Shown here one piece after another: positions 22,440 through 34,400 of a DNA stretch of 64,000 nucleotides (position 1 is its first letter; every line of letters starts with the position of its first letter). Source of the DNA: Hsuehochloa calcarea. Taxonomy: Eukaryota > Streptophyta > Magnoliopsida > Poales > Poaceae. The notes below the pieces were generated by a model. The model saw only the letters and a program-made list of their open reading frames with translations. It had not been told where the DNA came from and did no database searches. The stretch is from contig CM070602.1 of assembly GCA_036346395.1 (NCBI GenBank), positions 18,423,098 to 18,487,097 on the forward strand. Reading direction: 5' to 3'. The position numbers and the translations under genes were made by a program.

Positions 22440-23425
22440 GACCTTGCTGGTTCCATGCTCTGTAAGTTCGTGCAGCCCAATTGTGTAAACTAGAGTAGGA
22501 TGCTCCGGGAACTGAATTTGCTGAGATGGAATTACCAGCGTAGTATCAGTTCATGTGTACATCAGATATGGGGGGCTTAGCTGAAGCGTTTTGTATGGTG
22601 AAACATCTTATCATTCAGCTATGTTGCTGGTCTGATCTTGCTCTAGTGGGCGAGGAAGATCGAGTTCGATCGGAGCTAGCTATGAGTGAAGGTCAGGTAC
22701 ATGTAAATATATAGGAAGACTGTTTGAGGAGGCTTAATGAATATACAAATTCAGTAGGTTATATTGTGTCCTTTGTTACTATGTAGTAATGTTCATTTGC
22801 TCAGTGTTCTTTGTGTGGTTGCAAGTATGCAAGTAGAAAAATGCTACATGGTTGAAGGAATTTTGATGACAGCAGAAAAGGGCAGATAGTGAGCTAGTTG
22901 AATTGATGTTTTCTTTGTGAAGGGGAACTTGAACTTGGATCATTTGTTTGAGATCTAAGGGTTCTGATCAGAAATGTGCCTGCAAAGCGTGTGTGCTATG
23001 TTACTTACCAAATTTTGAAGTAGGACCGTAGTAGCAATCTAACAATGTGGATGTAGTATCCATCAAGTGAAAACCAGCTTGTAAATACACAGCAAGACAG
23101 TTTTCAGGAGGCGGCTTAATGCATACAAATTCAGTAGGTCAGATTGTGTTCTATGTGACTGTCAGCAATCTTCAGTTTGTTCATTGTTCTTCGTGTGGCT
23201 TGCAAGGTGGACGTATGCAAGTACGTAAATACTACTACATGGTTGAGTGCCTTCAGGTGTTTGTACATATGATCCCATCCGGTGTTTATTGAGTGAAGCA
23301 ACAGTGATGATCAGAAAAGGGCAGAATGAATTGATTTTTTGTTTCTGTGTGGAGTTCAGACATCAGAGCCGGTTCATTTTGTTTTGAGAACCGGAGATTC
23401 CATCAGAAATTGTGCCTGTGAAGCC
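22440..23425. repeat. 3' flank of the GDS/DxxH gene, with a diverged tandem duplication (unit about 378 bp)
   Basis: After the stop codon comes a short likely 3' UTR. Two copies of one segment follow, starting TGTAAATAT at 22702 and TGTAAATAC at 23080. They share ACAAATTCAGTAGGT, a GTTCTTTGTGTGG-like block, a CTACATGGTTGA block, CAGAAAAGGGCAGA and a final GTGCCTG..AAGC block, in the same order. The copies differ by many small changes. Confidence 0.75.
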
Positions 23426-24239
23426 AGCATACTTCGCTACTTTCCTAACCTTGCAGTGTAGCGATCTTATGTGCAAGTACAGGGAGAGAATCTGATGGCA
23501 CCGACTACGAGCCTAATACGGGCAGGGCCAGACAGTTGTCTTGCTTGACCCGTACCAATTAAGCCGTGTCAAGCGACAGCCAACATGGGGTGACACTGTG
23601 ACAGGATGACACGCACAACCTGATTCTCTTCGCGATACTAGTACGGTGTGTGTGGACTGTGGACCATGGTCGGAGCATTTCCGTTTACGAGGATTTAATT
23701 TCTCGAGTGGGTGTTTGTTCAGTGGTCGATTCGTGATGCTAGATGTGCCTGTGCCTGTTTGTTGCAGCGCTGCCTGTGCCACAGCACGAGTAGGCATCTC
23801 GATTTTTAGCTTGACGCGGTGCTGTGTTGTCGCATTCTGCAACTATAATGCCTATTATTGAAATTACGATTATATTTTTTTATACAACTAAAATATCTAT
23901 ATATTATTAATTTGCATTGTTTTAATTTGGACCACCAAAATAAGCGGGGTAGACTTTTTCTCTCGATTAATGGGATTTTTTTTAATGAATTTCCTTTTTT
24001 TAGGATCATTATTCTTTTAGATTTTCTTGCCTTCAAAACGAAGGAGATGTCTTAAATTCCATCAGAATCAAGAATTTATAATCTTACATAGATTGTTTTA
24101 CCTATCGTTGCAAAAAAATAGGAAAAAAATCAACCTAGAAAAAGATATCTGAGATGAAAGGTAGTACTAGTAATTGGATTTTTCAAGTTGGAGCAGCGAA
24201 TCCTCCTTACGGTTGCACGTGAACATAGAGACAATTTAC
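23426..24239. other. Intergenic; no supported gene
   Basis: Mixed sequence that becomes AT-rich from about 23860. Short open frames at 23513-23842 and 23806-24055 carry no recognisable domain. Nothing else is seen. Confidence 0.5.
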
Positions 24240-24312
24240 CAATGGTAGGATAGCCTAGCGGTACGACATCTTCACTCTCTGGTTGATGACCAGTGTTCGA
24301 TTCCCACCATTG
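24240..24312 (+). other. tRNA-like segment, probably a SINE head
   Basis: The segment has a perfect pol III A-box consensus (TAGCCTAGCGG at 24251-24261) and a near-perfect B box (TGTTCGATTCC at 24294-24304). Its ends CAATGGT and ACCATTG can pair over 7 bp, giving a 73-nt unit of tRNA length. The box positions do not fit a canonical cloverleaf with that stem and the T arm pairs poorly, so it is not called a functional tRNA. An A-rich tail follows at about 24379-24391, as expected for a SINE; no TSD was found. Confidence 0.45.
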
Positions 24313-25934
24313 TATATCGAAGTCTTAGATAGGAAAGTGGAATAGTGACAAATCCTCCGCAAAAGGCAAAATAAATATGAAAAAAAAAGATTGATTGAAC
24401 TTTCCAACGGCATGAGTAAGGTTGGGGGAGTTATTTGTCTAGATTTTGCACTAGTATTTTTCAGAATTTTAATCCGTGAGTGAGTCTTAAGATGATTTCA
24501 CTGTCCATTTGATCCCACCCTCTACAAACAAACAGGCAATTTCTGAACTGAATTACGCATATGGTTTCAGCTTTCAACAAACAAACTAGGATTAAGCGTA
24601 AGTCCATGGGCCTAGCCTGGTAGCCGCGCATGATCTCTCCCAGGCGCCACAGCCCACGACTAGCGCCGCCGCCGCCGCCGCCGCCGCTGCCGCTGCCGCT
24701 GCCGCTGCATAGCGGCGTCCGGCCTGCCTGCAGCACAAGAGGGAGAGGGACACGGGGCAGCGGCAGTTGATCGGGCAGGGTCCAGTCGACGGTAGTATTA
24801 ATCTTGAGATTATCACCCTCGGCTTGTTAGCCATGCAGGAGCTCAGAAAGTTGTACAGCTCCATGGAGTTTGACCACAATGGCCATGTCTCTGCCTGCCT
24901 GGATGGATCATCACAAAGATAGACCAGGCTACTCGAGCGATCATTTGGCACACTCGACCTCAAGCTTCCGTAAACGCCCATGTCCGTGGTGATGTCATCA
25001 CAATGGAGATCGCACAAGCTTCCAAGCAAAATGCTCCTATGAATAATATATAGGTAACTGCAGCATCAACTCTGGTGTAGTTCGAGGTCGAGTTTTCTGC
25101 CGGGCAGGAGATGGTTAGTGGTTAAATTTGGACCGGCTCTAGATGATGGTGTGTTGGCGCTTTCAGAGACTGAAGATGTGTGGAAGGAGTTATTTTGTTC
25201 GGTTCTCACTTTTTGAGTTTCCTGTTCTTCTTCAGGTACTCGGTGTTCATTACGAGGGGAAAAAAAGAGATAACATGAGATAGACCCTTTCGATTATGTA
25301 AATAATAGAGTGTAATAAGATGATACTTTCATAATTTGGTTGTTTGACTTCTTTGTTATATTTGGTAATGGGATCCGTGTTTTCTCCGTTTGAAAAAAAC
25401 TATGGTGCAGCTGAATCAAGAGATAAAAAAGTTAGAACCGGACAATTTCCCACTTAAAGGTTTTATCCGGTTACCGCCCGGTAACCAAAAATCCTGAAAA
25501 AAAAGACGACTGAATTCGGCTGGGTTTTGTCAAATAGAAAATGAAATCGTTGAGATTTTAATTTTGAATTTAAAAAATTTCAGACGAAATTTAGGATCCC
25601 GATCCTACCGATAACCGGCCTTTAGTTTTCTTTCCAACGAGCACAAAAGCGGAGGTGAGGGAGACATCGAAGGATGGTGCCGAGCCTTGTTTGAATTACC
25701 TTGGCTTTCGTGTAGAGGTTGTCGTACATTATGCTTTACATATATCTACCAGCTTGAAAGCTTGTTGTTCATCTTCCTCTTCTAGTTCAAGGTCTTGGGC
25801 AAATAAATATTTGATCCGAGTGATGCTCCTCATCTGGTCCAGATTCGTCCTGTCACATTAGCCATCTCAATATCACAACTTCACATATTTAGTTGTATAT
25901 TGTAGTATTTATATGTAGTTCTTTTAATATATAT
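24313..25934. other. Intergenic; GCC microsatellite, no supported gene
   Basis: A GCC/GCT microsatellite at 24664-24709 creates an alanine run in a minus-strand frame (24592-25029) that has no other recognisable feature. TTTTATCCGGTTACCGCCCG near 25461 and CGATCC.ACCGATAACCGG near 25600 are short GC islands in otherwise AT-rich DNA. No gene is supported. Confidence 0.45.
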
Positions 25935-26210
25935 CAACTACAAAAAAACGTCTCTAGAGAGTTGAAAAATATCCCAGTATAACGTCCTTACACAACATAA
26001 CTTTTAGGCGAATTAGATAGCGCCTCTAAGAGATAAAAATTTTGTACGTGTCTTGAAAATGTCTAAAAACCGTCTCTAGTATACAAAATTTTAGGATGAT
26101 TTTTAAAATATCTCTAAAAAGTGCATCTAGACTATATAACTCCTTATTTTAAAGAGAAATTGAAAAATACCTATAGAAAAACATCTCTATAAGGAGGTTT
26201 TCTTGTAGTG
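25935..26210. mobile_element. CACTA-type (En/Spm) MITE
   Basis: The right end reads TTTTCTTGTAGTG, the inverse of the CACTACAAGAAAA terminus of grass CACTA transposons. The left end CAACTACAAAAAAACGTC is a degenerate form of the same terminus. Both ends carry repeated subterminal variants of CGTCTCTA (for example CGTCTCTAGAG, CGCCTCTAAG, CATCTCTATA), typical of CACTA subterminal arrays. No transposase is present in 276 bp. A clean 3-bp TSD was not seen. Confidence 0.65.
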
Positions 26211-26222
26211 TAGGCATACTTG

Positions 26223-26395
26223 TGTTAAGATAAATCCTGTACCCGTATATAGTTACCAACCGAATCATATCTTCTAATTATAGTGATTGATACGAGCATT
26301 AATTGTAAATCACCTTGTGTATAAATACGAAAAGATATGTGACCTGTTAAGGTACACAAGTCAGAAATCTCCTAAATCATTGCTTCTTTTCTATA
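26223..26395 (+). repeat. 5' LTR of the copia element
   Basis: 173 bp, starting TGTTAAGATAAATCC and ending CTTTTCTATA. TATA-like TATAAATACG lies near its centre. The end is fixed by the adjacent primer site and by the TSD at the matching end of the other LTR. The terminal TATA instead of the usual CA is odd but is shared by both LTRs. Confidence 0.88.
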
Positions 26396-26407
26396 TGGTA
26401 TTAGAGC
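26396..26407 (+). other. Primer binding site (Met-tRNA) of the copia element
   Basis: TGGTATTAGAGC directly follows the 5' LTR; the usual plant form is TGGTATCAGAGC, so there is one substitution. Confidence 0.8.
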
Positions 26408-27149
26408 TAGTGACACGGGTGCCACCGACCACACCATTGGCGAGCTCGACAAGTTGACGATTCGTGACAAGTATCATGGTCGTGATCAGGTTCACAACGC
26501 AAATGGTGCAAGTATGTTTATTAGTCATATTGGTCATTCCTTGATTAATACCCCGGTTCAAGATTTATCCTTGAAAAATATTCTTCATTTCCTAATGCCA
26601 AGAAAACCTTGTTTCTGTACACCGTTAAGCCTCTGATAACAACGTCTTTCTTGAATATCATCCTGATAATTTTTTTATTAAGGATCAGGAAACGAGGATA
26701 ACGGTTCTTCGCGGGGAATGTAAGGGTGGTATCTAACCCCTCATACCGAGCTCACTATTTGCGTCATCCAAGCATGCCTACTCTGCCGCCACACCCACTC
26801 AAGAAAGATGGCATAGTCGTCTCGACCGTTCATCGTGTGCTTAGTCTAAATAATCTTCCATGTTCTAGCAATTCCAATAATGTGTCGGTCTGTGATTCAT
26901 GTCAACAGGATAAAAGTCATCAGTTATCTTACACTACTTCGCATGAAATTTCGTTGTCTCTATTAGAACTTGTCTACTCCGATGTATGGGGTCCTGGCAT
27001 TACCTCGGTTGGGGGTTTTAAATACTATGTGAGATTTATCGATGATTTCAGCAAATTCATTTGGTTATTTACTCTTAAAAGTAAGGCTGATGTTCTTCGC
27101 ACATTTGTTCAATTTCAAACTCTTGTTGAAAGGCAACTTGATAGGAACA
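26408..27149 (+). pseudogene. copia protease end, gag-pre-integrase and N-terminal integrase (broken)
   Basis: Directly after the primer site the sequence reads DTGATDH (26412-26432), the aspartic-protease active-site loop of copia polyproteins, then the GELDKLTI and HGRDQVHNANGA segments that follow it. Gag and the start of protease are therefore deleted. From 26726 comes the gag-pre-integrase region with CDSCQQDKSH (zinc-binding cysteines) and the integrase core start SDVWGPG and YYVRFIDDFSKF, the second containing a catalytic Asp. The frame is shifted between these parts. It is interrupted at 27150 by a solo LTR and continues at 29480. Confidence 0.85.
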
Positions 27150-29474
27150 TGTAACACCCTAACCCATCAAAGGGCCTGGAATGCTACTAAATAAATATGA
27201 TAACCATTTAAACATAAGGCATAGTTCTAAATTTCGGCAGAACCTCCTTTGTATAATTAAGTATACCGGAGGTTCCAACAGATGCATATACTATTATCAA
27301 TATCTCAACATCCAAAGTTCATCAAAGCATTCTTAACTAATCTATTCAGCTAATGCATAAGCAAGTATAATTAAAATTTAGCACTCTCATTATTACAAAT
27401 AATCCAATGCATTCAAGCATAACTAAAATTAATCCTTAAACAATTTGCTTATTATTAAGGTACGATCTAAATGATAATCATCTTTAAAAGAATGTGCGGT
27501 AGTGGGTGCATCCAAAGCAACCCTACTCCCTCCCATGCATGCCGTTCTTGCAAGTGGTACCTAAAAACACAACAAAAGCAAGAGGTGAGTCCAAAAACTC
27601 AGCAAATATAATAAATGGCATCAACAACATACAAGCATGTAACTCATCAACTATACTTCACAAAACCACATATCAATCACTTTACACATGCATGCTACGC
27701 AATATGCTCAACATGATCTTTTTCCTCCTCTTTTCCTTTTGCATTTTACCGGTAATGCAAAGTGCGCATCCGTCGATGCACACTCATGCCTGTACCATCT
27801 GGTACAGGGACCATTGCGCATACTCCACGTGTATGGGGATCTAAGCCCATGCTCTTCAAGCATGGGGACCTTTAGCCCGTCATTAACATAACGGGGATCT
27901 CAAGAGTTGCTTGGTCATCACATGACCAAGACTTCAATAAACCAACATGATGCATATGTATGAATTCTCAAAGTAGCACAAACATGCATCCTCAACAACA
28001 TTGCATATGAATAACATATTCATACTCTAAAATCTCATAACCATAGACAAACAACCATGAATAACACGTAATTCATATCTCTAGCAACCATGAACAATTC
28101 TAAGTATGCCATCTTCACAAACATGAACACACAAGTACTTATAATATATATATCGAACATTGCCATTCAATAATATATATTATATTCATCATTATACTTG
28201 CCTTAACCGCGAGAGAACGATGGATGTACAGAAGGTGCTGCCCTCGGTACCAGTCTACCACCTGAATAATAATTATAACACACGCTAAGACACACCAGCG
28301 GACCAAAACAAACTATAACAACAACCATGAACTCGCAAAAACATCTAACTTGATCCCGTCCCCAAATTCCTAAACGTCGATCGGTCCCCTCGGTGGATAG
28401 TCAACTTCAAAAAATCCATATCTACTGGTACAGGAGTCCAAATAATATGTTCTTAGACTTTCTGGAAAGGTAATTAAATTCTCCAACTAAGTCTAGTTGG
28501 TGAGCCTTACTGAATCGGCCAAATAATAAAACTACCAGGCCAGTTAATAAAACATCAATTTTACGTCGGGCTCTCTGGATAGAGCACTAAAACCACTATA
28601 AATTTTGCTACGCAACTCGGAACGGGGTGATCGTGGACTCTCTGGAATCACGACAAAACCAGCTACAATAGTCTAGTTGGACAAGTCTCCTGATTCGGCC
28701 TCCTACTAATTCTTATATTCAGAAAAATTTTTATCTCTGCAATCTGACAGCCAGCGAAACAGTGGCGGTAAAAATTCCATAACTTGTGATTGCCAACTCT
28801 AAAAATTATATTCTTTATCAACTTGTAAAGCTTACTGAATCCTCTACAATATTCATTTTGGGTGGCCTGTAAATAATTCATAATGGCCAGACAAGACAAT
28901 CTGCCAATTCTCATCAGCTCTCCTGGTCAGTCGCGGTAAAACTACCATAACTCCTAAATCATAAGTCCAAATCAGGTGATTTCGATGCCCAAAGAATGCT
29001 AAAACTGAGGGCTACAAGTTTCTAAGAGAAGATTAGATCAGAAAAAGTACGAATCTTACCCAAAACTGACAAGCAACAGCGCTGAACAACACCGATCTGC
29101 TACCTCGTCTTGGCTGGCACTCCAACGGTGGTCTCCTCGCCTTTTCTCCAATGAACCGCAGCAAGGATCTTCCCCGGGGAGAGAGGTGGTGCTGCTGGGG
29201 AGGCGGTAGCGCAGGGAAGGAGCAATGGGGAGAGGGGGTGGTGGCTATTGGGGGGAGAGAGAGGGGAAAGGGGGAGGGTGGCTAGGGTTTAGGGGGTAGG
29301 TCATCCCCCCTTTGGCCGGCCCCCCTCTTGGGCCACATGGGCCGTGGCCCAAGGCCCAGGTTGTCCAAATAATGCGGAAAACCCCCTTTTAATTTTAGAA
29401 ATTTTACTCATTTCTTTGTCCTCTCTTCTTTCAGCTGATTTTCTAATTACCCGATTCAATTCCAGGATATTACA
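27150..29474. mobile_element. Solo LTR (TGTAACACCC family), first copy
   Basis: The element starts TGTAACACCCTAACCC at 27150 and ends CAGGATATTACA at 29474, with a perfect 5-bp TSD, GAACA, at 27145-27149 and 29475-29479. It interrupts the copia integrase; removing it together with one TSD copy restores the codon phase exactly at the junction. It holds no gag or pol. It shares its terminus and an internal GAGTCCA..ACTCAGCAAA block with the insertion at 36313. Small open frames inside have no known domains. Confidence 0.88.
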
Positions 29475-30322
29475 GAACATTCTTTGCATGCAAACTGATT
29501 GGGGGGTGAGTATAAAAAATTACACTCATTCTTTAATCAAGTTGGCATTGCTCATCGTGTTTCTTGCCCTCACACACACCAACAAAACGGTGATGCAAAA
29601 CGTAAGCATCGGCACATCATCGAAACTGGTTTAGCCCTTCTTGCTTTTTCGAGTGTTCCTCTCAAGTTTTGGGATGAAGCTTTTAGCACTGCCATCTATA
29701 TCATCAATTGGCTTCCAAGCAAAGTTATACACAATTCCACCCCACTAGACCAATTATTCAATATCAAACTCCACTTTCGCTCTCGATGATGTGTGTTTCT
29801 TAGCTATAGTACTCACCATAAGGGCTATAAGTGTCTTGATCGAACATCCGTACGTATATACATCTCTCACGATGTTGTTTTTTATGAGGGAGCGTTTCCC
29901 TTTGTCAGCTCTTCGCCCACAGCCGGTCCTCGCATCCAGTCGAAAACTGCTCTTTTTCCATCTGTTCCGGGTATTGATCATGGTCATACGACTAATGAAC
30001 CTACTAATGTTCCTCTAGTTGTGCAGCCTGATGTTTTTGTGCAACCACAGATTATACCTGCGCTTGGTGAGGCGAACGTGCATGGCACTATAACCAGGAA
30101 CGCCGGCCTTGATGCAGCTACGGTGCCTTTGGGTGTGCTGGATGGGCCCACTTTGGACTGACCTTGGCCTCGTCTGCTTCTGCTGGCACAGGACTTCCTC
30201 ATGGAGCAAACACGGTAGTGCCTGCCGAGTCGGGGGCCAGTGAAGCGTCGAGTGCTCATGCAGCTCCTGAGTCCTCTGCACCGTCTCCACCGCCTACTTT
30301 TGTGCCGCTTACACCTCCTGGG
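29475..30322 (+). pseudogene. copia integrase, C-terminal part (frameshifted)
   Basis: Resumes the integrase interrupted at 27150. Recognisable segments are MQTDWG, then after an extra G in a G run near 29500 the frame shifts to GGEYKKLHSFF, CPHTHQQNG (the HQQNG motif around the catalytic Glu region), KFWDEAF and INWLPSKV. A Ser/Pro/Thr-rich linker runs to 30322, where the minus-strand element begins. The reverse transcriptase that should follow is absent. Confidence 0.85.
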
Positions 30323-31405
30323 TGTAAGATCGAGGAGGCCAATAAGAGGGGGGGGGTGAATAGGCGGTTTTAAAATCTTTTAGCTAAAATCAAGTTTTAT
30401 GCAAAATTGTAAATCAATTCGGTTTTGCTCAATTAAAACCTAAATCAATTAGTATTGACTAACTGCACCAACAAGCTAATACTATTGACAATGAGAGCAA
30501 ACATAAAAAGACATATAAGCAATTTAATTCTAGAAATGTAAATTGCACAAAGTAAAACACAAAAGAATAAACCACAAGGACACAAGAATGTTTTACCATG
30601 GTGTTCGGAGATTTGCCGGTCTCCCCTAATCCACGTTGAGGTAAGCCCAAACAAATTGGACCAACTCCACAAATTAAGCCAAACACCTCAATTCCACTAG
30701 TGGCAGCTCTTTCCCGCTCCGGGTAGGTGAGCTCCAACCTTCACAACACTCCGGGCCTCTTCACAATCTTCTTTAAAGAGATCACCGGACACGACGCCTC
30801 CAACGCCGTCTAGGTGTCGGCAAACACCAAGAGTAATAAGATAAGCCCCTTGCTTGACTCTCACCACGTGTAACGAATGCAGAAGCTCAAGTGGATACGA
30901 AATCCAACTCTAGATGCAACACATACAACTAGAGACCTCTGGGACTAAGCCTTTAAAACAACTTAGCACACACATTAGTCCCATAACACAATTGCAAATA
31001 ATTGAATATAAAGCAATATGAGTATATATGAACTACACAAATTTTATATACTCAAATGATATGTTTCAAAGTAGAGATCCCCAATATACGTGGACAAAGA
31101 AATATGGATCAATACTAATGAAACCACAAAACGTAGAGTGACCCCCCCTAAATATGTGCATACACAAATGTGTAATAAAAATATATGCACATATTCAAGT
31201 TTTAGTGTAGTTCAACCTGTATTTTGGATTCGATGAATGCAACAAGATATAAGAATATGATGTCGAATGCATACCTCTATGATTTTTATATTTTCATCCA
31301 AATAAGACTACACAATAGGTATATCAATAAAAGTGTTAGTCTCATATATATATTTATCACTAATCATGAAAATACTCCACTAACTCATAATGACAGGTCT
31401 AGATT
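30323..31405 (-). repeat. Left (3') LTR of the minus-strand element, partly unrelated to its partner
   Basis: From 30323 to about 30950 it is clearly homologous to 39545-40167, including GTTTTACC.TGGTGTTCGGAG and a CTCTTCACAATCTTCTTT block. Beyond that the two differ completely. The end at 31405 is set by the purine tract just inside it and gives about the same length as the right LTR, but this boundary is tentative. Confidence 0.55.
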
Positions 31406-34400
31406 CTTCAATCCCCCCTTTTTGGTGATTGATGATAAATACTTTATCAGTAACAACATTTGAATATAAATCAACATAAGATAAGAATTTAAGCTATTGC
31501 ACTATATCCATGCATGTTACTAATCAATTTAAAGCTTCAAGCATTATGTATATGAGAATGGCAAGCTTATGCATATGATGCATATAGGAGGCTATGTGTA
31601 TGAATGAGCTCCTCCTCCTCAAGACATGCATGAAATAAGGTGAAATCACAAGAGAATATATCAACCATCCACATTATTCTCACCCTTTTGGCATTAATCA
31701 CAAAAAATACAAAACAAAGCTGAGCCAAAATGGAGTCTTTGTAAAACATTGAGCTTGGAAATGAATTGATTTTAATATGGTCTCAAAGAGTATGAAATAG
31801 ATACATATTACAAATTTGGGGGTTTGGTTACAAGAAATTTGAAGGAAACCGTAATAAGTCATAAACCCCCCTTTATGGCCGAAAAGAGCAAATAACTTGA
31901 AATGAGGCCATATTTTTAGTTAGCTAAAGGAAATGATATTTGGAATATATTCAAATAAGCCCACTCTTGAAATCTTCTAAAGAAATATTTTTCACGAAGA
32001 TACCATGCTCATTTCCTCAATGTTCAAAGAGATGTGCATTTGAAATCATGTGGAGCTCAAAAAGATATAGCCAAAACTTCTTGATGTATTGGGAAATATG
32101 TGGAAACAAACTCCAAAAAATCTGAGATCAGTCATGGATCTAGTCCTTACAAATATACACAATTTTTATTTTGGGAGTCTCAACTAAATGTCAAACATTA
32201 TGAAGATATGAAAATATCAAAGTTTCAGATTTTACATTCCATTTAAGCTTCGAAAGATAGCTGAAAAATTGGTTAAAACAGTTCCAATAAATTTGAGAAA
32301 AATTGTCATAGAATATTAACTATATATTATAAAATATCATAATTATATCATCCTCAAATTATGAACCCATTTGGAGATACAAAAAATCACAAATCACCTC
32401 AAAACATGCAAAAGTCTGAATTTTCAACATATTGTTCAAAAAGAGAAAAAGTCAAAACTTTTTCAAATAAAATCTAACTTCTTTGAAATTTTGCAGAAAT
32501 AAAATTTAGTATCCTAGTAATATTTTCCAAAAATAATTTTCAAAAAAGAAGCCTCCATTCAAAAGATATGCTAAATTAAGCTTTGTAGGCAAGATTTTTG
32601 CTTAAAGTGAAGAAAAAACAAAACATTTTCAAATGAAGTCCAAATACTTTGAAATTTTTTAGAAATGAACATTGGATTGGCTAAAAAGTTATCCAAATAT
32701 AATTTTTATAAAAGGAATTTTATTTTAAAAGATAAGGAAAAATACGCTTTGTAGGCACATGAAGATAATGATTTTGCATTGAAGGTTCAAAATACAAACC
32801 AATTTAAATTTTCTGGAGTTTTTCACTTTCTTGGCTTTGTATGAGTTAGAAAGACTATTTCAAGCTAAGATACACAAATAAATTCAGCTCAAATAGCCAA
32901 ACTCACTATATGAAAGAATATATCATTTTGGATCAAACTAGTTTTTCGGTGAACTTCAAATGAATATATCTTTTCGACGGTTGGTCTTTTGTAAAAACTT
33001 TAAATTAGATAAATATTTGAAATTACCAAACCTATGAGTTTAATATTGACAACATTTTTAAAAACTCAATAGATTTTGATTTGTGGAGATATGTAATTTA
33101 TTTCAAAATCAAGATTAGATATGATCCTTTTGAGGCCAAATTTGTTACTTTGTTTCTAACATTGGAATTTTTACTCCAAAATCATTGGAAAAAAATTTAA
33201 AATACATATTTAAGTACTTTTATATAGTTTTTTTTCTCATAAATTTGAGCTTTTTCAGTAAATTTTTTTGTCTTTTGACCAAAGAGGCTATTTAAAAGGC
33301 TAAACTTGCATATCATTGACAATGTCACTTCAAAAACACCAAATAAAGCACATGAGAATAAAAAACATGCATTAATAAGATCCATAAATCTTTTTTGGAA
33401 AAATAGGTAAAATAGCTTTCTCAATATTAATACTTTACCCCTTTTTAAGTAAGCCTAAAATATTTAATAAGTTTTTCTCAGAGACGAAAACTTCCCCTTA
33501 CACAAAGATTCCTCTTGATATTTCTTTCTTCTCCTTTGATGCACAAATGATTCTTTTTCATCTTGCCATCTTCTCCTGTATCATCTCTCTCCATATATCT
33601 CTAAAGACCAAATATATTGCAATTGTAGCTTTCTCTCCCTGTTTGTCATCAAGCACCGAAAAATCAGACATCAAAGATTTATCCTTTTCTCTATAATAGA
33701 TGCTTTTAATATTTTGTGGTTCTTTTGTCCTTTCCATTAAGAGAATAGACCACTTTGAAATTAATATCACTTATGATGACATTTGATATCACTTGTGAGA
33801 ATTATTAATACCAAGAATAATTGATTCCATTTATAAATACTTGATACCATTTGTATATCCCTTGTAAACACAAAGTTGATTTGGGTACTTGATCTTCTCT
33901 TGAAGGATTGCAATCCACTTGTGAACACTAATTTTAGATTCCACTTGGATAATGAAGGTACCACATGTAGTTCACTTGTAAGCCATTTATTTTCCACTCG
34001 AAGAGATATGACTTGAGGAGATACCACGTATCGGAGAGAGCTTGGTTAAGAAAAGATTTTGCTCGGCAAAGAAGGAAATTAGATACCACTTGAAGGAAGT
34101 AGATGATATCACTTGTAAAGACAAAGATGAATCTCATGCCGAGGTCAAGATGATCAAAAATGCTACCACACTTAGAGAGAATACTATTTTTATGATAAAA
34201 GCATCACAATATGATCAAAATAGCATATAGAGTCACGAAAGTACTTGAGGGTAGCTAGCAAAGATAACGAGGATCAATTTGGCTTTGGTGATCAAAGAGA
34301 ATGGCTGAGGGAATTTAAAATCAACAATTTTGGACAAAACAACCAAGTCTCTCTAGGTCCGGTCAGATCGACGGCAAAGATGCGGTCAGACCGCTGGGAA

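Noticed and set aside
24240..24312. Functional tRNA gene
   Set aside because: Box positions do not agree with the closing stem and the T arm pairs poorly.
24592..25029. 145-codon open frame with an alanine run
   Set aside because: The run comes from a GCC microsatellite, and nothing else in the frame is recognisable.
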